From: Pseudo-nitzschia pungens
Taxonomy: Eukaryota > Bacillariophyta > Bacillariophyceae > Bacillariales > Bacillariaceae
Length of the DNA: 64,000 nt
Assembly: GCA_037355855.1 (NCBI GenBank)
Contig: CM074758.1
Coordinates: 221,001 to 285,000, forward strand
Direction of reading: 5' to 3'
Part shown: one piece after another, positions 52,949 to 61,519 of the stretch
Layout: every line of letters begins with the position of its first letter
Numbering within the stretch: position 1 is the stretch's first letter
Made by a program: the position numbers and the translations under genes
The notes under the pieces: generated by a model
Databases searched by the model: none
What the model was told of the DNA's origin: nothing
The model's input: the letters and a program-made list of their open reading frames with translations, nothing else

Positions 52949-54223
52949 TCACCGATCCTGCCCCGTCGGTGCCAGGCGAGTCAAGCTCCGTCGCCGGAGG
53001 TGCGCCTCGAAGGCTTTGCGCCTCCGGTCCTCGATCCTACTGAATTGCCGCGCCCCCACCGGAGCACTCACGCAACTGGAAATGGTTATGTCATCATTTT
53101 CGTTGTTGTAGTCGCCGTTGTCGTAATCTTCCGCGGTCATCTCCCGCTCCCTCCGGCCGACGGCTTCCCGCTGAATGTGATCTCGAAAGGCCTTGAGGCG
53201 GCGCTCCTCGATCCGCCGTTGGATTTCGATCCGATGCATGACCACCTCGGAGCCCTTCACCTTGTATTCGGGTTCGTTTGCGGCGGGGATGGGAACCGTG
53301 CCGACGCTTTTGTCGCAGGATTCGGTCTCGCACACGGTCCTCTCCTTGTTTTCGGATGATCTGGTCACCGTCTCGCATTCGCCCACCGGGTGTTCGGATT
53401 GCTCCAAGTTGGCTTGTGGCATTGCACCATCCACGTCATCGAGGCTTGCGCTGCCCATGCACGGGCAGGTGCAGCTCCATTCTGTTTGTGTTGCCTTTTC
53501 TGTGGCGGGTGTTGTTGTCAACGCTTCCACATCGGGTGTTTCCTTTTGTGAATCCATTGTCGCTTTTTCGGCGCTTTGTCCTGCTTTTTCTCCTGTGGCT
53601 ACTGTTGCTATTTCTGCGTGCGGTATTGCCTTTTCTGTGTCTAGTGATGCCTTTTCTTCCGTGTCTGGTATTGTCTCCGTCTCAGGCATATGGCCTCCGA
53701 TCTCGCCTTTTTCTTCAGCAACCGTATCCCCATCCTCATTGACGCTTTGCTCTTGGTGGATGGCATCGCATCCGTCCTTGGTTTTGATCCCTGCATCGAT
53801 GCTTTGGGTGGAAATGACCGTGACCGCACAGAGTTCTGTGTTGTTGTTTTCGCTCTGGTGTTCGTCCTCGTCCGAATCGGCTTCTGCCGGGTTGGGTTCT
53901 GAGGTTTCGCTTTCGTTCTCGGTATCAATGCCAATCGTTTGGCTGGTATCGTCTCTGCCCTCGAGGTGGGAAACAGCGGGGTTCGGATCCGTTTTGGCCT
54001 CGTTGCTCGACCAAAACAAGGAACAGTCGCCATCGCAGCACACTATCGAATCCCAATCCAGAAGCAAAAATGGCTTGCGCGTTTCGGTTTGGGTTTGGGC
54101 ATCGAGTTTCCCACAGATGCCCTCCATCGAGTCGTCCATCGTCGAAGGCTCGGGCATCGTCGCCTGCTGTCCCGGCCCATGCCCGTGGGCTTCGCTGCTG
54201 ATTTTCGATGCCTGGCAGCCCAT
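52949..54223 (-). CDS. Acidic protein with MGCxxSK lipidation signal and twin C-terminal RRxKAF repeats
   Basis: 424 aa if started at the ATG 54223, which gives MGCQASK, a textbook N-myristoylation (Gly2) plus palmitoylation (Cys3) signal. The open frame extends 20 codons upstream but has no better ATG. The body is acidic, rich in Glu/Thr/Ser/Asp, with an EKA-type degenerate repeat (EKASLDTEKA, EKAGQSAEKA) in the middle. Near the C-terminus two similar basic helices, RIEERRLKAFRDHI and RIEDRRRKAFEAHL, are separated by an acidic Tyr/Asn linker. It is predicted to attach to the inner face of a membrane as a disordered adaptor (inference). No catalytic domain. It ends the run of acidic proteins from 34 kb. 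Confidence 0.7.
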   Translation of the reverse strand: MGCQASKISSEAHGHGPGQQATMPEPSTMDDSMEGICGKLDAQTQTETRKPFLLLDWDSIVCCDGDCSLFWSSNEAKTDPNPAVSHLEGRDDTSQTIGIDTENESETSEPNPAEADSDEDEHQSENNNTELCAVTVISTQSIDAGIKTKDGCDAIHQEQSVNEDGDTVAEEKGEIGGHMPETETIPDTEEKASLDTEKAIPHAEIATVATGEKAGQSAEKATMDSQKETPDVEALTTTPATEKATQTEWSCTCPCMGSASLDDVDGAMPQANLEQSEHPVGECETVTRSSENKERTVCETESCDKSVGTVPIPAANEPEYKVKGSEVVMHRIEIQRRIEERRLKAFRDHIQREAVGRREREMTAEDYDNGDYNNENDDITISSCVSAPVGARQFSRIEDRRRKAFEAHLRRRSLTRLAPTGQDR

Positions 54224-55497
54224 GGCGCAGCAGATAACTGAGTTGACTTGGGTTGGGTTGATATATTCCGGACCGAGTGACAAGCGAAACGGGACAGGAC
54301 GGTCCGTGGTGGTAGCAGAGACCCAAAATTAGGTAGGTAGTAGGAAGGTAGGTAAATCTTAGTGCGTGACTTGTTTTGTTGATGCGGTTTGATCGTTACA
54401 CTGGCATCCAGTCACACGGAGCAGCGACAATGATGGATGACACTCCGTAGTTACAACGAAATAGTTGCAGTCCAACGAATTTGTGAGAGAAAGTAACGGA
54501 GCGCGGAGCGTTGACCGTTGAGTCGGAGCGGTGCCGTATTAGTACATTTATGTGCGAGAACATGGGAGTTATGGTCGTTTCATTCGTTCTTGCCTCCGGC
54601 AAGAATAATGGTGAGTGACCCGTACGGTATTCCAATGTTCCTCGGAGAACTGAGTCGCGGATTCTGGGCAACTGCAAGCGGCATAAGTAATGAAAATATA
54701 ATCACCTTAAAACCGCAACATGCCTTCCGCATGCATCTGTCGTACTTCACTCAGTTTGGCGCGCCTCGCGTCACACATCTTAGATTACCAGACCCATGGG
54801 CTACACGTACCGTATGTGAATAATAAGCAAGAATTTCACAAACAAGGCAAATTTTCGTCAACAGCGCTATGAACCTGGTCGCACCTCTTGCTCGGATACT
54901 GGTACCCGTTGAGTCCAAGTCAAGTTGGTTAGATTTATAGGTCACTGCTAAGGACACGTGACTGGTGCCGATCCGGTTGGTGAAAAGAATCATCTTCGGA
55001 ATACCAAGTATTTTTTTTCAGATTTTCGTGAAACCTCACAAAATACCTACCGGCAAGATGCATCCTATCGACAGGAGGAAGCAGAGCTCTTCCATGCGTA
55101 TCACATTGCATTCATCGTGCAATCTTCGAGCTAGCAATAAATATGGCACACGCTTGCGACTCAACCAACGGAAAACGGCAGCAAGCATGATCGGATCCGA
55201 GGGTGATACTACTAGTAGTAGTACTAGTAGTAGTAGCTAGTATCACTGTCGCAGAAGAACGATAGTCCCGAGTGCAGAATGGAAAAGACAGCATGGATGT
55301 CCCAATGAGATGGGAATGTTCCCACCACTCGTGCACCTACCACAGCTGAGGCCGCGAAAAATCCATGCCGGGACTACCGGTTTCGACCACCATCCAACCG
55401 AACAGTCTCCGACATTCTCACAATTGGCTTTCTAGCTATATTCCAAACGACAGATTGATGCTCCCATATCAACTCTGTGGTTGTCTTCCGAACAAAC
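54224..55497. other. Intergenic between divergent genes
   Basis: Separates the minus gene starting at 54223 and the plus gene starting at 55498. Contains a GTAGGTAGTAGGAAGGTAGG repeat (54330-54352), a CTAGTAGTAGTACTAG island (55210-55239) and no conserved frame. Confidence 0.55.
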
Positions 55498-56352
55498 ATG
55501 AAAGTCAAGAAATTGCAACCGATCACGACAATGAACACCCACGCTCTCATTCTCCGTGCCTTCTTGCTGGCAGCAGCTGTGATCGTTTCCCCCGTGTTGT
55601 CGCAAACGTCCGAACCTTCGGCCACTCCCTCTGACGTGCCTTCTGCCATTCCCTCTGACGTGCCTTCTGCCGTACCTTCGGCAACTCCCTCTGACGTGCC
55701 TTCGGCCATTCCCTCGGACGTGCCTTCTGCCATTCCCTCTGACGTGCCTTCTGCCGTACCTTCGGCAACTCCCTCTGACGTGCCTTCGGCCATTCCCTCG
55801 GACGTGCCTTCGGCTATTCCCTCGGACGTGCCTTCTGCCGTACCTTCGGCAACTCCCTCTGACGTGCCTTCCGCCGTGCCTTCGGCCATTCCCTCCGACA
55901 TACCATCCGCAACGCCTTCGGCAACTCCCTCTGACATGCCTTCCGCCCTGCCTTCGGCCATCCCCTCTGACGTGCCTTCTGCCGTACCTTCGGCAATCCC
56001 TTCTGATATGCCGTCTGCCACTCCTTCGGCAACTCCCTCTGATATGCCTTCTGCCGTACCTTCGGCAACTCCCTCTGATATGCCTTCGACAACTCCATCG
56101 GGAAACCCTTCTGATATGCCTTCTGCTACTCCTTCGGCAACTCCATCGGCAACTCCTTCTGACGTGCCTTCTGCCATTCCTTCGACAATCCCGTCCCAAG
56201 CTCCTTCGGACATTCCCTCACAAGGTCCTTCCAACAGTCCTTCTCGGTCTAAGTCTGCGAAAAAGACAAAGAAGTCTACGAAAAAGTCAAAGAAGTCCAA
56301 GAAAAAGTCCAAGACTGAAAAGTTTTCCAAGGGGGGAAAGAGGAGGGTCTAA
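55498..56352 (+). CDS. Silaffin-like secreted protein: signal peptide, xxPS tetrapeptide array, Lys/Ser tail ending GGKRRV
   Basis: 284 aa from ATG 55498; an ATG 11 codons on (55531) also fits. A signal peptide (AFLLAAAVIVSPVLSQ) is followed by about fifty tetrapeptides of the form DVPS, AIPS, AVPS, ATPS, DMPS, then a 35-residue tail rich in Lys and Ser (KKSTKKSKKSKKKSK) ending SKGGKRRV. Silaffins, the diatom proteins that precipitate silica, are secreted, Ser-phosphorylated, carry modified Lys in KxxK/SK-rich stretches, and end repeats in KRRIL-like motifs. The tail here matches that style. The PS array would be a phosphorylated or glycosylated stalk. No membrane anchor. Calling it silica-forming is inference from composition; similar PS-repeat arrays also occur in other diatom surface proteins. 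Confidence 0.75.
   Translation: MKVKKLQPITTMNTHALILRAFLLAAAVIVSPVLSQTSEPSATPSDVPSAIPSDVPSAVPSATPSDVPSAIPSDVPSAIPSDVPSAVPSATPSDVPSAIPSDVPSAIPSDVPSAVPSATPSDVPSAVPSAIPSDIPSATPSATPSDMPSALPSAIPSDVPSAVPSAIPSDMPSATPSATPSDMPSAVPSATPSDMPSTTPSGNPSDMPSATPSATPSATPSDVPSAIPSTIPSQAPSDIPSQGPSNSPSRSKSAKKTKKSTKKSKKSKKKSKTEKFSKGGKRRV
55609..56250 (+). repeat. 12-bp coding repeat (xxPS tetrapeptides)
   Basis: About fifty 12-bp units encode xxPS, with visible higher-order duplication of blocks such as SAIPSDVPSAVPSATPSDVP. The length is likely to vary between alleles. Confidence 0.92.
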
Positions 56353-57340
56353 CGGAGTGAATTCTAAACTCACCTGTCTGATCTCTAAGAAAATATTTCC
56401 GTCTTTCGTTTTTCCGTCTCGTGGGATGAACAATGCGGATCACATTAGTAAGAAGTACTAGACTCAGTACTACGAAGCAAGAAAGAAGAAGGACGCTATT
56501 GCTACTATGGAATGAAATGATTCCGTGGAACAAGAATGTACCGTCAAATAACAGGGAGGTGTTGGAGTTGCGCGCTAATATACCTGTACTCAATATGCAT
56601 GTCATTTCTAGGAACAGGATAGTTACGGGAGGATGGCAACGTGTCGCAGGACATGATCAAAAACATTGGATCAGAAGTAGCTTGTCATTCAGAGAATGCC
56701 GTATTGAATTACCGATGAGATTTTTCGAATCGCTGTGATGAGGTAACCTACGAGGTACGGCGAGGAGCACAATCTATTAATGGCATTCTTGTACCGTATA
56801 CTAGTAATACCATCCACAAATATACCCAATACATTTGCAGATTCACATGCAGTTACCCCTACCTTCAACCCATATAGTATACTGCATCAAAACAATTAAC
56901 CGTGAATTTCAAGCACTTGCCTACACGTATTTCGAGTCCTCGAAAAACTAGATTATATACCAGTGGATCAAACCACGGTTTCACCCCTCAGAATGGAGCA
57001 GTATTTGTTCATTATTTTATGCTTACGGAAATTAATTCAAACGAGTCTCTAGTCCTTGACAGCCGTTAGATTTTTTAGACCAGATTGTATCGGAGTGACG
57101 TAAAGATTGGACTGACAGAGGGGGCGAGAATAGTTTCTCGAGCCAGTAAAGTAGACTGGGTCGATGAGATTCCATTCCGTTCCGTCCCGTTGAATTGGGT
57201 TTGGTTGGACTGGGTTTGTTTTGCAATCCTGCCTTCAAGTTGCGTATATTGCACCGTAATGGAGCTCTCGCCAACTCGATGACTCCCTTGCAGTTCTGGT
57301 CGGCATCAGAAGATCGCGCTCAGTTTTGGGGGCGACGTGC
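56353..57340. other. Intergenic between convergent genes
   Basis: AT-rich. A TTCCG/GGTTT/GGACT-type period-5 patch lies at 57170-57220, close to the 3' end of the next gene. No gene seen. Confidence 0.6.
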
Positions 57341-60243
57341 TCACTCTTGTGACTCTTGCTCTATGTATTGGTGCTGGTGATTTTCTTCCCTTGGTTCTTG
57401 TTCCTGTCCCTGTCCCTGTTCCTCTGTGGGTGACCCCAATTTTTCCGATTGCTCCACTTCTTGTTCCTTTTCCTGTTCCTGTACATCTATCGGTACCTCA
57501 AGCTGTTCTGGTTGCACCAGCTGCGCTTGCTGAAGCCGACAGTTTCTCTTGCACAGAGACGGGCAGAATTCGCGGACTCTGCGATTCGTTATCGGATCGA
57601 TTTTCCGGCACCGCATCCATCGAATCTTTGGTGACTCGTGGAGGTCGGCCACCCAAAGCGCACACGACTTGTGATCCTCGCCATCGAACCGAAAGATGGG
57701 ACTGTCCACGCAGGAATCTTTGGACGGCGGGGACGGGATGAATCCGGTAGTCGTCGAATCGGTTCTATGCATCGGCGCGATCTTCCGATCTGATGCGACA
57801 CGGGGACCCAGTACCGTTGGCCCCGCGAGGCCGGTCATAGAATCCAATCGGTTATTTTCGACGACGAACCGGTGGCGGACGAGTTCTACGTTGCGGAATT
57901 CTCCTCCCCGAAATACCTCGCGTCCCTCCACAAATCCAAAGTACGCTCCGTAGCCGTCGTCGCAGCAAATCCCATCGCTCTGGGTGTCCTTCACGGTAAA
58001 GGTGTAGGAAATCCCCGGCTCGACACACACCGTGTCACGGTAGGCAGTCGACGCGGCCATGGCCTGGCGGTCGAGGCTCCCGCGAGATGCCACGAGTTGC
58101 CCGTTCCGGTTGTCGGTGAGCTCCCACGAGGTCTCCTGGGGGCGATTGTCCGTTACCAGGAGGGCCTCGAAGCGCACCTTCGCTTGGGGGCATCCGCTGG
58201 TCCTTGGTCTTGTTTGGACTTCCTTCTGCTGCGAGGGATCGTCGAAACGAAAAAAGATTCTCACCACGGCTTCGTCGTTGCGGGACTGCTTTCGGCTGAA
58301 GAAAATCACCAGGTGCTTTCCCCTTGTCCCGAGGTAATTTTTCACAACGAACGAGTCCCCCTCGTCGAGCTTTGCCAACAACTGAGAGGGTTGGAGTCCA
58401 CCCGGCTTTTGCTCCGTGAGTAGTAACTGATCGGCGCCTTCCTCTGTTCCGGAATTGAAACCTTTCTTCTGATTGTAACCAATGTGTAGATCGCTATCGC
58501 CATTGGCAACTTGGAGCAACACCAAGCTGGGAGGATTATTGTCCAGTACGCGGGTGGATGATGATTTTTCGTCTGTGTAAGCAAGGCCGGTCAGCACTGC
58601 CATCAGGGGTGCGTCCGTCAACGGGTTCATGCGCAGGGATCGGTCGGTATACCATCCCAGCTGCCAGCTCTTGGCCGGATTGAAGCACTTTTTAGGTCCC
58701 AGCTCTGTCTGGGAAGAGTATCCCATCTGGCCGGATTCGTCATCGTAGGCGTTCGATTCACCCGCATGCTGCAGGCCGAGGTTGTGCCCGATCTCGTGCA
58801 TGGCGGCGCTCACCGACGAGCACCACTCATCGTTGTAAAAAGTCATGTAGTGAATGTACGGGAGCTTCCCGGGAGCAAATGCCAACCTGGCCACCAAGTT
58901 GCAATTGAGCGAAACGAGAAGGTGGAGCGACAACAAATGTTTTGTATCCGTGAGTGCAACTGTGCGACCGATGATGAAACATCGGCATTGATGTCCTACC
59001 ACCTCTGAAAGAATCAAGCACAATCTTACCAATCCTCCTTGCCACGAGCCAGAGTTCCCTTGGGCATGCACATCATGACCTTGTCAAAGGCGCCGAGTTC
59101 CTTTCCGAAAAAATTCGTCGTTTGGGAGATTGTTTCGATCTCATCCAAGATGTCTTCGGTGGACCGTCCGATCACCGTCTTGAGGACGACGGTGATAATC
59201 CCGTTGTGAATGTTGGGGGACAGCTCGGACGAAGCGGGTTTCAGGACGAGTTTCCCCCTGGAGCACGCGGCGTACTGCTTTGCGACGTTGACGTCATCGT
59301 TGAAAATGTCGTCGAACAATTGGTCCTCAGAGGCCGTGAGCTTTGCACGGTCATGGCGTCCCTCGACGCGAACCACCAGCAGCTCCTGGATCCCGGTGGT
59401 TCGATTGATCTTGGACCTGGGATTTGTTTGCTTTCGTTTCATCCTCTTTTTCTTTGGCTGCTTTTGGTTGGATTTCAATTTTTGTTGCATTTGTTCCATT
59501 TGTTGCATTTGCTTCATTTGCTTCATTTGTTGCATTTGTTGCATTTGTTGCATTTGCTGCATTGGTTTTGGTTTTGGTTTTGGTTGTGGTGGTTGTGGTT
59601 GTGGTTTTTGCTTCGGCTTCTTTGGTCTATTGGACTTCTTTGGTCTATTAGGCTTTTTTGGTCTATTAGGCTTTTTTGGTTGTTGCATTTGTTTCGATTG
59701 CTTTGGTTCTCTCTCTTTCGTTCGTTCCCGCTTTTTGGTTTGCTCTTTCTGCAGTTGTTGTGTGTTCTCTTTTTGCTGTATCGGTTTCGGCTGCATCTGT
59801 TTCGGTTTCATCTGCTGCATCCGTTGCATCCGCTGCCCATTTTGCCGCTTTCGTCGCTTTTGCACTTTTCCAGCTTGCTTTTGCACTTTTCCTTCCACCA
59901 GTTGTCCCTCCACTACGAGTGGATGCGAAGTCGAAGGCGAAGGCGCCGGATGCGAATGCGAATGCGAATGCGAATGCGAATGCGAATGCGAATGCGAATG
60001 CGAATGCGAATGCGAATGGGGAGCAGCACTCGACCCTGTCGAGCTACTGGAGTGCCAGAACAATTGGCGGTGACCCGATGGAGTCCTATGGTCGGTTATC
60101 AACGGAAGCGCCTCTTCTATTGTGTCGGGATCGATGTGATGGGCAGCTTCCGCCACTATACGGAAGACAGGGGCAACACCACCACATCCCAGAGACAGCA
60201 CCAGCCACCATACCGCCAGGGACTGCAACACGCAACAACTCAT
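57341..60243 (-). CDS. Secreted gametolysin-type zinc metalloprotease (peptidase M11), two exons, ShK-like C-terminus
   Basis: Exon 1 60243-59030 and exon 2 58886-57341 join through a 143-bp GTAAGA...CAG intron. The join rebuilds a Trp codon (KEDW|LAFAPGK), giving 919 aa. A signal peptide (MSCCVLQSLAVWWLVLSLGC) is followed by a (His-Ser)n tract, then a long basic insert of Gln/Met/Lys and KKPNRP repeats (about residues 110-285), then the M11 fold (QELLVVRVEG, DDVNVAKQYAACSRGKLVLK). The zinc site is HEIGHNLGLQH (58766-58798, about residues 435-445), followed by a downstream DDESGQMGYSS that may hold the Met-turn. Next come a domain with DTQSDGICCDDGYGAYF, a cysteine-rich ShK-like module (CRKIDP ... 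CPSLCKRNC), and a Glu/Gln-rich tail. Gametolysins digest cell-wall glycoproteins in Chlamydomonas; here wall or pericellular remodelling is inferred. Confidence 0.88.
58887..59029 (-). other. Intron of the M11 metalloprotease gene
   Basis: GTAAGA...CAG, 143 bp. Unspliced, the first frame stops at 59026-59028, right after the exon boundary, and the second frame lacks a plausible start. Confidence 0.85.
59950..60018 (-). repeat. Hexanucleotide (His-Ser)n coding microsatellite
   Basis: About eleven units of ATGCGA on the plus strand encode alternating His-Ser just after the signal peptide of the M11 protease. Downstream in the same gene, 9-bp TGCATTTGT-type units (59480-59562) encode the MQQ/MKQ repeats. 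Confidence 0.92.
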
Positions 60244-60332
60244 CGCTGCCGTTCTCCTGCTGAAAATACTGCCTACGACCGATGGCAAATTTGGTTGCTT
60301 GGTTTCACGATTCAGTGACGTTTCTGTTGCGT

Positions 60333-60375
60333 CCAGTTCAGTTCAGTTCAGTTCAGTTCAGTTCAGTTCAGTTCA
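60333..60375. repeat. CAGTT pentanucleotide microsatellite
   Basis: Eight to nine units of GTTCA/CAGTT about 90-130 bp upstream of the M11 gene start. Confidence 0.92.
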
Positions 60376-61340
60376 CCAGCAGTTCAGCTCAATTGGGCGG
60401 ATCCGATTCCATACGGTTGCTTCTTGTTCTTGTTCTTGTTCTTGCGCTTCACTGAACAGCTTAAGCTTTAAATGTTGTTTGCTTCGTGTCTTTTGTGTAC
60501 GCTTATTGATCAAGTAAATACTCCGTTCACTACAGTTCCGATCGAACCTCGAGCTGTACCTGTACAGGTAAACCAGTTACGAACCATTCGGTGAGATTAC
60601 CTGCTAATTACTACCGTTCTTTTTTGTGGTGCGGGTTCGGACTTTCAGAATTTGGCCGACGAGGATGATGTTTTGTTGCGATATTTTTGGACGAGTCCGG
60701 CGTTTCACGGAATGTTCCCAGGTCATTGACACTTATGCCAACAAAAACTCCGTCATCGAAATACTTATCTCTCGAATCCTAGTTCATCTGGGAATGAAGT
60801 CATCCGATACCGATCTTCGGTTAACCCCCGGGACTCGAGTCATCGGAAAGCACTGCCAGGGATGGCCTGCGCCGCGACTCCCGTCATTATTGGCGAATCT
60901 ATCCTGGGAAGAGTCCCCTCTCGCGGTGCGTTCGACCAAACTACTTAAGTTACCGGTAGAAAAGGGATTGACTGATTACCTTCAACCCGCCGATCTTCCA
61001 AACGACCAAAGAATCCTTGAAACGATCTGCGAACCGATAAATTCGGCAGCAAGCCATGCGCAGTATTTCTCCACATTAATCACAACAATTTCGATCCTTC
61101 TTTCGCAGAGGGGACGAGACGAGGACGTCACGCCGAAAATGCATTTGCTGGCAAACGTAGTGCCAAGTCGAAGAGTGAAACTCATTTAAAAGAAGGATAG
61201 TCAATGAATGAATGAATGAATGAATTACTACTACACGTAAATTGACAACGATGATTAGTTTAGATTCTTTGGAAAAATGAATCCTATATCATTACGGTTC
61301 TGCAAATCACAAAACCAACCGCGGATTTTTTGTTGTGGAT
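60376..61340. other. Intergenic, one weak open frame
   Basis: A plus-strand frame with an ATG at 60665 runs to 61189 (175 codons; LETICEPINSAASHAQYFST in its second half) without family motifs. It could be a small gene, but nothing beyond its length supports it. A CTTGTT repeat (60419-60446), GGTAAACC motifs (60566-60575) and GAATGAAT repeats (61204-61226) are also present. Confidence 0.4.
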
Positions 61341-61445
61341 TAGATTGCGTTGGATTGCGTCGGATTGCGTTCGATTCGATTCGATTGGGTTGGGTTGGGT
61401 TGGGTTGGGTTGGGTTGGGTTGGATTGTATTGTATTGTATTGGAT
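61341..61445. repeat. GGATTGCGTT / GGGTT / ATTGT repeats
   Basis: A 10-bp GGATTGCGTT array, then about seven GGGTT units, then ATTGT units, ending about 75 bp from the 3' end of the LRR gene. Confidence 0.9.
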
Positions 61446-61519
61446 TTATGTTCCGACTACTACTACTGCACGTACTAGTACTACTAGTAGTAGCTTTTGC
61501 TTGCAGCAGGCACATTCCA

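Noticed and set aside
57872..58423. Plus-strand open frames opposite the M11 protease
   Set aside because: Antisense of a gene with a clear HExxHxxGxxH site; no independent support.
60665..61189. 175-codon plus-strand open frame
   Set aside because: Length alone; no motif, no low-complexity signature and no start context to support it. Kept only as a note in the spacer entry.
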